Positions 13,406 through 25,106 of a stretch of 64,000 nt of DNA are shown here, in pieces. A program made the position numbers and the translations under genes. Origin of the DNA: Strigops habroptila (lineage: Eukaryota > Chordata > Aves > Psittaciformes > Psittacidae); assembly GCF_004027225.2 (NCBI RefSeq), contig NC_044282.2:76270287-76334286 (forward strand). Reading direction: 5' to 3'. The notes under the pieces were generated by a model, which had not been told where the DNA came from, made no database searches, and saw only the letters and a program-made list of their open reading frames with translations. The stretch's first letter is position 1, and the number at the start of each line of letters is the position of its first letter.

Positions 13406-16400
13406 CTGTAAGAGCAGAAATACATAAATAACAAATACTTGTGGCACTCTAATGTTTTAATGTCACTGTCACAAGATACCATTTGCAATAATTAAGATTC
13501 ATGTTTCATAAGATACCAACAAGTAGGTTTGTGGGATTTTTAGGGTTTTTTATTTTTTAGTATCTCCTTTTAGTAAGGAAGTAATCTTCCTTTGCCTGGT
13601 TTTACCCATCTCCCTTTAACAGTAAATGGCTCTGGTTAAATGCGAAGATCTCTCTTTCAAACAGATGTCATGCACTACCAAATGCTTGGGTGAAGCTGAC
13701 ACTTACTGTCCCAGGTTTATGACAAGGTGGTTCCCCTTTACAGCAGGCAGGATCTCCACCTTGAAATCTTGCAATAAAAATCATGCAACCACTTGCATAT
13801 GTGGTACTTCCCTATTTCCACTGCATTGGTTTGTTTTGGGGTAGGTCAGCAGATCTCCATTGTAGACTATATCACATCGTTGCTATCAGTGTGAATTACA
13901 ATAGGGCTTGTTGTTGGGAAATGCAGGAGCAATGACGGAGCAATTTACAGACATTGATGGAGTCATTTTACAGACATTGTATTGGGAGGAGGAAACTGCA
14001 AGCCTGTATTTCATCAGACCTTAAAGACTGGGGGATTTTTCAGATTAGAAAAGAAAAAATTGGAAGGTAAAGGCTGATTGCATGAAGTATTGCATCAGTC
14101 TTTCATAAAGGTTTCCGTAATGTTCAAGACTTGCATAATGTGAGCTCCCACATTCTGTCAAGCCCAGAGCTGAGCAGAGCTGTTCATCCTGTGTTCTCAG
14201 TAGCAGTCCTTCTCTTCCAGTAACTCTCACTGGAGAGTCAACACCTCTGCATGCAGCACACATTTCTGCATCTCGGAGCTGTATCGTGAAATTGCACAAT
14301 GCTTGGGTCAGATGAGCAAGCACAGAACTTGAACTACAACAGGTTCTTGAAAGAAGCCAAAGCAAAATGTTTGTGGATAACTTTGTTCTTAAGGTTTGGG
14401 GTTTTTTTTAATGGATGACAGAAGCAAAGGACACAAAGTGTGATTCTGTAGCTATCCAGCACCTGTGAAGAGCAAGTGCAAACGAGTGATATGGCATCAC
14501 AGAAAGCTGGTTATTGTGTAATTGGGATACTGCAAGTTTTGCAGGGATTGCATTTATGCGAAGGTTTACCTCAATGCTATTTGATCTTTACAGCTTGCAC
14601 CCTTCTGATGAAAGGTATTTCTTGCTGGTGAGAAATACTGCATTCCTTTATCGGGAAGAGAGATGCCAAAAACTATGTCTCCACACCATTCTTATCCTAG
14701 CTTCACAAGTATGCATCTTACTTGTTACAGAAATGGTTGTGTAAATTGGTAGTGGCAGTGTGTATACCTGGGGGATGAGCTGGTATGCAGTGACCTTTGC
14801 CATGCATTGAAGATTTGCGGACAAGTTTTACTGAATGTGCCAGATTGACTTCACTGACTGTTCTTGTTAAGCTGAGAATCATTACTAGGCCCTTAATGCA
14901 GGCAGTATCTGTAAGAAAGGGCTAAAGGAATGACAGATTTTGTTTGTCCTCACATTGAATGTTTGTTTTCAAGCCTGAAACCAAAGTAGGAAGGTGTTTG
15001 GCTTTTGAGGATTGGTGGGGCAGGGGGGGCAGGCGTTGCTCTCTAAGTCCCGTGCAGTCTGAAATCCCTTGGTGAGGTTGGGCCATGGCTCAGTCAGCAG
15101 GGATGTGCAGGAGGGCAGGACTGCGTGGTTCATCTCGTCACAGACACAGGTGAGTGGCAAGTGGCCCCGTGGGGTGAAGTTCGCTTCTGCCTACGACCCC
15201 AGCAAAGCCTGGCAGTGGGAATCCATACACTGGTAAACTGCGATTTCACTAGAGCAAACAGGTCAGCAGACAGACCCATTACCCCTCAGGTATGTTGTGC
15301 AAGTTTCAGGGGCTCCTCCCCTCCCCTTCCTGTACCTTCTCTTCCTCTGGCTCATCCAGTATTTTTTGGACCAGGCTTTCATTAGCTGCCATTTATTCAC
15401 TAAAACCGTGGCTGGATTCTCAGTAGTGGTGGGCTGCTTCTCACCACCAAAGGGCAGTGGGTGCTGCTGGGTGCAGGCTCTCTTGAGAAACTTCCCTTTG
15501 CTTTCTTTTCCTTGCAAGGGCTTTGCCCACCAGTGCCCCTGTGATCGAGGTGAGTTTGCAACCCCTACCATGGCTTGTGCTAAAACAGACCGTGAGGAAA
15601 CCACACAGATTTCTTTGCATTGTGTGCGTGGTGGGTTTTCTACTTTATGGCACAGTCACAGCATCAAAGCTGCAGGAAGCACAGCAATAAAAGTGACTGG
15701 TACAAGCACCTTTTATTTGATTTGGGATCAAACGATGCTGTCTGGGTTCCTTTTCACTGAGTGGGACAATTCTGTGATGCTTCTAACCATAAGGAAGAAA
15801 ACGTAGGTGGTACTGAGGGCAAATGCACATGTAATGTTCATTTACAGCCAGACAGAAAACAAAATAACCAGTGGTTTCTAGTAATGCAATTCTACTCAAA
15901 ATCACTTTTAAAGTCAGCTTAGAAGTGTTAAAATGGTGGAGCCACAGACAAAACATTTGTTACCTTTTGAAATGAGTTACAATGGTTTTGTCATACTTGT
16001 ACAAGTATTATAAGGTCAGTCTTTATGTTTGTTTTACAACTTGTTGTAGAATAGTCTTCTATGCATAGCTGTTCCACTTGCCTGTGTAAGTTACAAATTT
16101 AACAGAAACGAAAGCATGCGTTTTTCTCTGTTTGCTGGTAACCTATGAAATTAGAAACTTGTATTTCTGTGTTTTTAATGTGTTACACTATAAACAAAAT
16201 TCACAGCACTATTGTCTATGGAATATAAAAAAGTTTTATTAGAATGAATTACTTTAAATGTTTTGTCATTTGATTTAATAATGTGTCAGACATCTACACT
16301 AAGACAATATAATGTTTATCAATAAAAGTATCCTCTCTTTGTACTAACTTAACACTTCAGGGTGTGCTTGGACATAGGAATCGAGCACCCCTGTGGGTCA

Positions 16401-17232
16401 GAATCCCAATGATTTATTCATTTTTGGCATAGTTCTGAGAATACTTTGTACCACTCATTTCACCCGAGCATTGAATTAAGGAGTGAAGGAAGAAGAAAAG
16501 AGAGGGTTTATACTTTTTATTTTCTCTGCCACTTTTCATGTGGCTTTGTGGTGAAGGTATGTGCACCACAGTAGTTTGTGCAGGAGTGGGCTGGCTCCTC
16601 TGACCTGGTTGTATTGGAGTCCACACAGAAACAAACACTGAGGGAATTTTATCTGCTCCTACACAGGGAGTCAAATTCTGCTCTGTTACAACAATACAGA
16701 TCTGAAATCACTGTGCTGAAGTTATTCTCTTCCAGAATAGGGTAGTGGGAGTTGATTGTCACTGTCCCAGCTGGAAGGATTCTGTGCCTGTGACCATTCA
16801 CCATTGACAGCCATGGTTATGAGATCCAGTCCTCCCTCTGAAGTTATTCCTGGAATAATATTTTCAGTCATGCTTGGAATAATAATGAGGAGGAGGTGCT
16901 ATTATAACAGTTCTGATGCAGCCAGCTTCCATTACAGAAAGCTATGGAAAACCTGTGGAAAGGGCTTGTTAAAAGGCGTACTTCTGGAGTAGTGGAATAC
17001 TTGTGCTGCTTTTATGCTCTGCGCCAGCCTAGCAGAGACTGCAGCGTCCGTACTAAATCTGAGTCTGCCTTGGTGATCGGACCCATCGCATAAGAAGGTT
17101 GGGACACTTCAGCTCACCTCCCCTCCCATTATACTTTCTCTGAAAGAAGGGCTTGAGATCCTTGAATAAAAAGCTATGTAATTGGGACTGGCTACCTCAC
17201 CTAAAATACCTTTGCTTTTGTCTTTGTAACAG
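13406..17232. other. Non-coding stretch with scattered cryptic splice signals
   Basis: No gene was recognised. Strong plus-strand donors occur at 15150 (CAG/GTGAGT), 15289 (CAG/GTATGT), 15550 (GAG/GTGAGT) and 16557 (AAG/GTATGT). A very pyrimidine-rich acceptor ends at 15359. Several short open segments could be joined to the candidate exon at 17233 in matching phase (for example from an AAG acceptor at 15518, or from 16430). Competing solutions exist, so I do not annotate any of them. A 13-base unit (TTTACAGACATTG) is directly repeated near 13943 and 13966. Confidence 0.35.
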
Positions 17233-17290
17233 CCACTGCCAAAATGGTATCTTCCTTCTGATGGACCCACCATGTCCACAGGAAGCAGTG
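17233..17290 (+). CDS. Candidate internal coding exon, product unknown
   Basis: Seen on the plus strand: a strong acceptor with a long pyrimidine stretch (GCTTTTGTCTTTGTAACAG), a 58-nt exon open in one frame (starting PLPKWYLPSDG), and a GTATGT donor at 17291. It enters in phase 0 and leaves one nucleotide over. That matches the next candidate exon at 17999, which needs exactly one nucleotide to complete its first codon (G plus TT gives Val). The combined tail is rich in Pro and Ser, as in many cytoplasmic tails or disordered C-termini. I do not recognise the protein. Matching phase is one-in-three by chance, and the upstream exon cannot be chosen with confidence. Confidence 0.2.
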
Positions 17291-17611
17291 GTATGTCTTA
17301 GGCAGAAGAGTTTATTTATTTACACATCTGCTGCTATTTGCAGATGCAGAAGAGCCATGCGGTGCAGAAAAGGCACACATGCTGATCCCATGTCTCTGTC
17401 CAGAACTACAGAGATGAGGTGCAGCCTTTGATGTTAATACAGAAAATGTCTTTCATCAGTGCAAGCCCAGCAGTTGCCTGGAAAATATTTTCCCTCTGTT
17501 CGATTGTTTGCTTTCCAGCCCTGTGTGCTGGCAGCCCAAAAGGTGTGCTGGAACCCGGACGGATGTGGTGTCTCTGTAGAGACTTCCCCATGCCTAGTTT
17601 TCTGGTTCAGA
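17291..17611. other. Non-coding, possible intron
   Basis: If the flanking exon candidates are real, this is the first part of a 708-nt intron. Otherwise it is unannotated sequence. Overlapping short open frames on both strands carry no recognised motif. Confidence 0.3.
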
Positions 17612-17645
17612 GATAATCTTGCTCTTCGTCAAGAGCAAGATTATC
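17612..17645. repeat. Perfect 15-bp inverted repeat with 4-nt loop
   Basis: The left arm GATAATCTTGCTCTT (17612-17626), loop CGTC (17627-17630) and right arm AAGAGCAAGATTATC (17631-17645) form a perfect hairpin without mismatch. Pairing stops at both outer flanks (A against C). It is too short for a typical microRNA precursor. A local template-switch event or a cruciform-forming element is possible. Confidence 0.95.
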
Positions 17646-17998
17646 CAAGCTTCCAACAACTTGGAGCTGTTCCAGTTGGCTTTTGGACCCTGAAGATACT
17701 CTCACTCCCTACCCCCTGCCAAGGTGATTTGCCAAATATGCATCGTTTTTGATTCAGCCTTGTGATTACTTCACTTTAGAAAAATTTTGTGTAATTTGCA
17801 GCCTGGAAAGTTAGAAACTGGTTTTCAGAGGTCAGGGGAGTGAGTGAATTTCTAGCTGCTGTCATTGAAGTTAGGAAAATCAGAGCGTTAAGGCAAGCCA
17901 TCATGGCTTTGGCTGGAGCAGTTGTTGAAGAATGTGCATTTCATATTCATGTATTCACTTTTGCATTTTTAGAAGCTGTTGCTGTGTTGTCTTTGCAG
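17646..17998. other. Non-coding, possible intron ending in a strong acceptor
   Basis: No recognisable element. The last 25 bases (pyrimidine-rich, ending GTTGTCTTTGCAG at 17998) form a good splice acceptor for the candidate exon that follows. Confidence 0.3.
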
Positions 17999-18138
17999 TT
18001 ATTCCTCAGCCCTCACAAACCCTGCCAAGCAAAGATGTGAATGTTTCCTTCAGAACAAAAAATGACAGATCAGACCAGAAGTACGAAGTGATGAAAGCTA
18101 ACCCTCCTCTCCAGCCTGGCCCTCTTTATTCATCATAA
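17999..18138 (+). CDS. Candidate 3'-terminal coding exon, product unknown
   Basis: After a strong acceptor (TGTGTTGTCTTTGCAG) the plus strand is open for a split codon plus 45 codons to a TAA at 18136-18138. The other two frames close early. The peptide is hydrophilic, with a Pro-rich start (IPQPSQTLPSK), a charged middle (FRTKNDRSDQ) and a YEVM string. YEVM fits the YxxM consensus bound by PI3-kinase SH2 domains in receptor tails, though one short match proves nothing. AATAAA at 18622-18627 would give a 3' UTR of about 0.5 kb. The phase agrees with the candidate exon at 17233-17290. I do not recognise the gene. A cryptic exon in non-coding DNA is the main alternative. Confidence 0.25.
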
Positions 18139-19082
18139 AGATGCAAAACTGGGTGCAAATCCTATTTATTTTCTCTTTGGCGGTCACTTCTAACTTGCTT
18201 TACAGAGGCCCAACTTGTGTCTTTGCCACCCCAAAAGCTATTTGCTTTGAAATACCATTTCCAGAGACGAGAGATCTTTTCTCTGCAAGTTGCAGAGACA
18301 GTCTCCCCCCAGGCTGGGCTCAATTGATTTTGACCTGTTTATTGGCATCCTTATTGTGCTGCTTGAACAAAGCTGCATCTGCCTGTGATCTCAGCATAAT
18401 GACATCTGATGGGTAACTCTGAAGTCTTCAGTCATCCCAAAATCATGTTTGAAGAGGACTGGTTAAGGAATGTCTCTGCTGATGAGGGAAATGTCTTTTC
18501 TTCCTTGTTTTAATCTTTGGAATAACATCTTTAAAAAAAAATACCCCCCCCATGTAGGTTTTATGGCTGATCTTTCCTTCCCTTTATACGACAAGACAAA
18601 TTTCACTGTATGTACATAAGCAATAAATACCCTAGCCTCTGCCAAACTAATTTTCCTTCCTAAATGTCATTCTTAAAGCTAAGGAAAATCTGACACCATG
18701 CCCCACTCCCAAAGACTACCTTTACCTGCCACAGCCCAGCTGAGGGTCCAGCTGCACTGCTGCCCACGTGAGCACTGTGGAACTGCATCTGAGGAACAAG
18801 GACTTTCATCTCATGTCTGAGGAATTCAAGCATTTGCTTTCCTTTCTGTTAATCTAGTGAAAAAGGGAGAGCTTGGAGACAAGCCTCTCACCCAAAATAG
18901 TTTTTAGCCTCTTGGTGCTGCATCCTCCCAGGTCACAGGCAACAGAAGCAGCACATGCTTGCAGAGCAGGATGTGCCACCACAGCTTGGCATCCCAAAAG
19001 ATGTGCAATGCTCTTTCATTGTGAAGAGCCATGGACAGGGCCACCTTTTAAGAGGAGTAATGGGGTTATGCATCCCAGAAAG
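18139..19082. other. Non-coding, possible 3' UTR then intergenic
   Basis: If the preceding exon is real, 18139 to about 18640 would be its 3' UTR, with AATAAA at 18622-18627. The rest has no recognisable content up to the CR1 copy. Confidence 0.3.
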
Positions 19083-19698
19083 AATCCCAGAATCCCAGAC
19101 TGGTTTGTTGGTGGAAGGAACCTTAAAGCTCATCCAGTTCCAACCCCTGCCACAGGCAGGGATGCCTTCCACTAGAGCAGGTTGCTCCAAGCCCCATGCA
19201 ACGTGGCCTTGGACACTGCCAGGGATGGGGCAGCCACAGCTTCTCTGGGAAAAAGTCTGTGCCAGCACCTTAGCACCCTCACAGGGAAGAACTTCTGCCT
19301 CAGAGCTCATCTCAATCTCCCCTCTGGCAGGTTAAAGCCATTCCCCTTGTCCTGGCCCTTGTCCAAAGCCCCTCTCCAGGTTTCCTGGAGCCCCTTTAGG
19401 CACTGGAGCTGCTCTAAGGTCTCCCCTTCAGGAGCCTTCTCTTCTCCAGGCTGCCCCAGCCCAGCTCTCTCAGCCTGGCTCCAGAGCAGAGCTGCTCCAG
19501 CCCTCGCAGCATCTCCATGGCCGCCTCTGGCCTCACTCCAACAGCTCCACGTCCCTCTTGTGCTGTTGCCCCAGAGCTGGATCAGGACTGCGGGGGGGGG
19601 GTCTCCCCAGAGCACAGCAGAGGGGCAGAATCCCCTCCCTGACCTGCTGCTCACGCTCTGGGGTGTGCCCAGCACACAGCAGGGTTCTGGGCCCAAGT
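19083..19698 (-). repeat. CR1 LINE 3' part, older subfamily
   Basis: The plus strand reads the reverse complement of about 0.6 kb of CR1: the tail (CTTAAAGCTCATCCAGTTCC, then CTAGAGCAGGTTGCTCC), then the C-terminal coding segment (GGAGCCTTCTCTTCTCCAGG, CAACAGCTCCACGTCCCTCT, CAGAGGGGCAGAATCCCCTC). The tail octamers are replaced by degenerate GAATCCCA units, and the insert includes a G9 run. The overlapping open frames at 19182-19717 on both strands are parts of this element. It is more GC-rich and more diverged than the copies at 36-38, 44.6 and 55.5 kb. Confidence 0.9.
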
Positions 19699-22600
19699 GA
19701 GACTGAGGCAGTTCCATACAACTGTCACAACCCTGAGGGTCTGGTGCCTCTCAGTTCAGTGGGCTGTAGGTAGTGAGACTTTCCACCTTGCATGGGGTGC
19801 CTAGGCACATTAACCACACCCGAGAGAACGGTTAGGGCTTTCAGTGCCAAAATCTTTTATTAGGTTTTATTCTTTATTAGGCCTTCAGGTTGCTGCTGGG
19901 CTGCAAGCTCCTTGAAGCTGCAGTTTCTAATCCTTGGTGATGCGAGGTGGATGCACACCGGTACTCCCAAGCACATTGTGCTTTCTAGAAAGCTGAAACA
20001 GAGGCAACATATGGCTGTGTCTCTCTTTGAAAAGGAATCATGCAGACACGAGACTCGGGACTAACTCCAGGTATGCTGATTTTGCATGTACTTTTCCTCC
20101 CTGCTGCAATGGTAATCAGCCCTCTTAGCATAGCTGAGCATCTGCCCACTTCCCCTCCAGCTGCTTTAAGTGGGCTGGAGTTAGCATTCGGAGAGAAGGA
20201 AGCTCATCTCCAACCTTTGACTGCCAGGAACAAGCAGCGCTCTGTACTGGTGTGAGCCTGCTTCACAGTGTCAAGCAAATCGCTAGAGAAGAGTAGCACA
20301 GAATAAACAAAAACAGTTCAATACCACAGCCTGGAGAGTGCAGGTGCAATGAAACCACTTCAAACCAGAGCAGTTGCTTACTGCAACTCGCACAAGAAGA
20401 TTTTACAAGTGAGTCTTTAAAGAATGAATGGGAGGAGGGAAGATTGGCATAATTAACATATCAGCTGCAGTGGAAATGTCTCAGAACAAGCGACATTAAA
20501 AAGAGAATTCCGTTATTATCTTTGTGTGTGAACTTAAATCAATACTTGGCCCGCCTAAAATTCTTTTCTGCTGACTGCAGGAAGAGCTTGGATTTTAGAA
20601 GTGTATTTTCTAATGTTGCAGAGCAATGCCATCTAGGGCATACAGACCTACAAATGCCAACAGGAATGCTATCCATCCTTAGTGACAGAGCTTGCTGGCT
20701 TGAATGTTAGTAACTGGTTCATCACATATGCATTAGGCCTGTTGGGATTTGCTCATTTTCAATATCTGCTTCCAGTTTTCCAGAGCATGCTTTGTATCAG
20801 ATATTAATGGATAGTTTTATCTCAACTGAAAACACTTGAGTTTCTGAACATACCTTATTTCCTCTGTAAATCCACTTGATAGCTTTCATCTGTGCAGCAT
20901 ATCAGGGTTTATGAATGGTCTCTCTAATCTTCGACTACTCAAGGACTCCACCATGGCTGTGATTAGAGCAGCAATTCCGTTAGCAGATTAAACTATTAAG
21001 CCTCGCAGGCCAGATCTTGGCATCCTTATTCAGAAAGCTACTTTGTTACTGAGAATCTCCTGTTCAACCCAAGCTTCCTGTAGAATATGAGTCCGCATTA
21101 ACTGAAAATGTCTCAAGGACCTGGTCCAGTTGCAGCTCTGTCGTCACTTCTGGCTGCCCCAGCTCTCTCCAGGCTGAGGATTAAGTGCCAAATACAAGTA
21201 TGTAGCAATCTCCTGGGTTCCATGGAGGTCTGTGGCAATAACTACTTATGAACCTGGACTCACAGGTACAACATTTTAGGTACTATCTTGTCCTTTTGAT
21301 TCTTACCATTTGACTTTGTAATGCTTGGCCTTTCTAAGGAACAGTAACAGTATTTTGTGGCACTTTAGACCAATATTGTTGACCTCTGTAATGGGTTTTC
21401 TTGTTCTACGTACACAGATTTGGTCCCCACTGGCAAACAGCAACAGCTTTAGCTCTCAAATCAGTCTCAGGAGATCCTTCAAATTGCAAAGCTGCACATC
21501 AGCTTCTGGACCAGCCAGCTTCTGCCCAGTTCTGTAAGATTTATGCTTGGAGCTGATTGTTCTCAAGTTATTGGCCTTGTATGACTTAACTGCTTTTACA
21601 AGTAGCTCCAAACTAAAGGCAAAATCTATGATTATAACTTGAAAGCACACTGGGAACTGTTAATACTTCCACTAATAAAAACAAGAGCTTTTAACATAGA
21701 TACAGGCCTTTTTTTTTTTTCCCCTCCTCTCGAATAATGGCAGTCTTGTTGCTATCCCAACAAAGGGAGGGCCTGATTCCCCTTCAGGTTTGTAGTCATC
21801 TCCTTTGGCTGCCAAGAGATAATAAAGCAAATGCCTGCTTCTGCCTTAGAATGACATTGCCTGTGGGCACAAAGCAGTGGAAGGCTGGGGAAGCAATGGG
21901 CAGATGTTAACAGGGTTAATTAAGAACTAGAAATGACATTAGTAATTAGGTTTTTGTTGGGTGTAGTTAAATGTTAAAACATGATGCTGAAATGACAAAT
22001 AATTAGTTGATCACAGTTCTCCCTAGGGATCTGTTTTCCCATAAACTGGTATGGTGTATGTCACTTCTCATTGTAACTGGAGATTTGAAGCACAGTTGAC
22101 TTTATTTAGCAAACAATTTTATGGCCAGGCTACAAACACTTTTTCCCCCTTGCTTCTTCTGCAGTAGTACTGTAAAGTTGACAGGATGACTCACAATCAT
22201 TACTCTACTGCAAGCTGAGACAATTGCAAGAGAAAGACTGGAAATGCTAGTCTGTGTGTTTTGGAAGACGATAAAAGCGTATTCTCATCTGCCTGTACCA
22301 CATCCACCATTGTGACGGCAGAGGCTAGTTACTAGCTGGTACTTCCAAGTGCTTTAAAACTGATGTCCAAGCTTGAATAGACTCAAGTTGCTGTGCTTCA
22401 CTGGTGGATCTGAGACAGCATCATTGACTCAGAATTCAGGTACAGTGAGGAAGAATTACCCAAATACAGGTACTACCACCCTTCCCTCCTCCCCACACAC
22501 TGTCACATAAAATAGATAACGTGTTTAGCGGTGGGATTAGAGTATGGCTTTGATTCTTCACAAGTTCCTGAGGATTACTCACAGCTAGTGTCTGGCAGCC

Positions 22601-24374
22601 ATCGTCTCTCTGGACAGAGCTCTCATCACCATTCTCATGTTGCTTTGGCTTGGGCTGTAGAGAAAGGAATAGCTTTTGGCACATACGCAGCTGGAATGAG
22701 CTTTCATTGGCAGCTGGAGGCTCATTATTGTGCCTTCCCTTCTTGCTCCCCAATCTAATGAGGCTGCTGGTAAGGAGATGGGATTAGATGCCATGGCCCT
22801 TGCATTTTCCTGATACGGTTCTCGGAAAGGGCAGGACATGCGTAGTGCTCGTAGTGCTCTGGCCTGCACTCCTCAGGGGCTTTCTGAGAAACTCGGGGTT
22901 CTTTGAGAGCTAGGATGTCAGAGTGCTCCCACTTCCCTGTACCGATATAAATATTATCTGAATACTGTTTTCAAACTAATACTTCAAATTAAAGAGAGGA
23001 AAGGTAAAAAGTAAATGCTACTGAGCTGGCAATGCAGTTATGCAGAATTTCCACTTACTTGTTTCCGGGCTGTCAGGAAGACACATAAAGAATAGCCACT
23101 GTCTGTTCTCACATCAGAACCCCACCATGGAAATCTGTCTTGATGTGAGATGTGTTGAAAAGCTGTTGGCCAGAACCCCCTTCATGGAACAAGGCTGAGA
23201 GAGTTGAACTTAACAAGCACAGCACCATGAAATAATAAAAGAGTGATTTCTTTCCATAGCTGCGGTGGCTAACAACTGTGAACAGCTTCACTCCTGTCCT
23301 GTGCTACCAACAGTACAAAATGTGGGACAAAAAAGCAGCTGCAAAAAGAGTGGCTCTGCGATGATTCTGGGAAATAGGAACAGGGCTTCTCCTTCTCTAT
23401 CAGAGAGGCCATATGAAGCAGCAAAAGTGACCTGGGGCTTTTTTAATAACATTTGTCTAGCATGATATTTATCCCATTTGTGTAGCCTTTAGTTCAACAA
23501 ATGCAAGAGTGCTGTATACTTTAATAAATGCATGCTAATGCCCTGCAGTTAATGGGATGACCAGTGAAAGAGTTACTTGTTCCAAGTCGTGCAGGCAGAG
23601 CTGGGAAGGGAACCAAAATCTCTTGAAAATCAGTTTAATCCACAAGACATCATCTCTTTCAAGAAACATGCTCCAATATAATGTGACACTTTCCAATGAG
23701 TGCAGGTAGGTAGGGATGAAACATGCCGTGGGTGAATATGCTTAGGCTCATCTGAGTAACAAGGCATGTTTTTACTCAGTAAGAACTTCATCAAAATATG
23801 GTAATGAGGACTCAAAGCAAGGTGCAGTACTAGGGAACTACTGTATTGCCTCAGAAGGGAGAACTGACAGGTAAGGCTTAAGTTCCAGTTTTGGGACCAT
23901 TTCTTTGCCTGACACCAGTGTCTGTGCCCATGGAAGTGGCGAGAGGCAGCCATCAGCCAGAAGTCAAAGGGTTCAATTTTCAGCCTTCTCAAAACCCATC
24001 CTCAGGGATTAGGTCACATCTCTTTGCTCCATTTGTTCAGTGTCTCTGTCTGTGTGACAACTGCAGCAGTGCCAGACAGCAACAAGATTAACCACTTTCA
24101 TTTGCAGGATGTCAGCATGTCATCTTACCAGTTTTGGGCCCCAGCAAATTAATGGTCAGCTCTATTTTATTCTCCTACTGGCAGGATCACTCAGCCCAGG
24201 CTCTATAAAAGGACCAGGATCATTGTCCTATCCACATGCAAGGAACAAACACCCTTGCCTCAGTATCACACCTGGTGATACTGGGTGTTTGCCTCATTCC
24301 CGCTGAGCAGTAGAACATGGCCAGGAGGTTGCTCTCAAAGGGGAAATTGTTTTTTCAGGGGGAGCGGAGGCAAA
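19699..24374. other. Non-coding stretch
   Basis: No gene or repeat family was recognised. A plus-strand segment at 23780-23870 has an acceptor (TTTTTACTCAG), 29 open codons and a CAG/GTAAGG donor, so it could be a cryptic or real exon. No neighbour fixes its frame. A nine-base unit GTAGTGCTC is repeated in tandem near 22846-22863. A T12 run lies near 21709-21720. Confidence 0.4.
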
Positions 24375-25106
24375 ATGGCTCTGTCATGCGTACCAGGTGG
24401 CAAGCTGTTGGAAGCCGTCGGAAGCAAGGCTATGTTGGAAATGCTGCTTCTGGGGAATCCCCAGAGGTGGGAAGGAGCAAATGTGGATTGCCCTGGCCTG
24501 GGATCCACCTGGCAGGCATCACATCTGCACCAGCTCTGTCTTGTAGCACTGGGGACTGGAGCTCCCAGCCGCCTGGCACTTCTCTTGGCACTCTCCTCCC
24601 ACTCTGCTTTTGAGGTTCATGGTGTCTCTCTTGTGGCTTTTGCTTGCATGAGGTGTTGGAGTATGTGGCTGACAGGCTCAGGATACCTGTCTACCTCAGC
24701 ATTAATGAATTCAAAACTAAGAAGTGCTCTCTGTGACACTGAAATTTACATGAAGATGGAATATCCCCTAGATCTGGAAAGTGAAGAGGTGGAACAGGAG
24801 AGATTCTGCCTCACCGCACACAGCAGGTCATGTTGGAGACCAGAACAACTTGGGATCCCAATACCAGCCTTGCTACAGCTTGCAGAAAAACTAGTTGGCT
24901 CAGTTCTAGGGGTTTTGTTCACTTGTTGGTTTGTTTGGTGGGGTTTTTTTCTTTCCAGGTGTGTAGGTATGTATGTGTCTGCTTTCTGTATGAAAAAGTC
25001 ATTAGGAAAACTCAACAAAACAATGAGGTCTGCTTTACTTTTAAGCAGTTTTTGCTGTATCTCCTTAATGCAGTTTGATTCTCATCTCCCTCCTCCTCTG
25101 TTATAA
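24375..25106 (+). other. Unusually long ATG open frame (243 codons), probably not a gene
   Basis: This is the longest ATG-started frame in the window outside repeats and the CpG island, with a favourable start context (A at -3, G at +4). The frame is in fact open from 24285. The predicted protein has no domain that I recognise. A hydrophobic stretch late in it comes from a T/G-rich tract at 24900-24960 and so may only mimic a membrane segment. There is no promoter-like CpG cluster near the start and no clear poly(A) signal close after the stop. It is either a chance frame or a lineage-specific or unspliced RNA. Confidence 0.12.

Noticed and set aside
15125..16557. Additional plus-strand exons joinable to 17233-17290
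   Set aside because: At least three mutually exclusive solutions in matching phase (ending at 15288, 15549 or 16556); this shows how easily cryptic exons can be assembled, so none is annotated.
19182..19717. Frames of up to 172 codons on both strands
   Set aside because: They lie inside a CR1 copy and are fragments or antisense readings of it.
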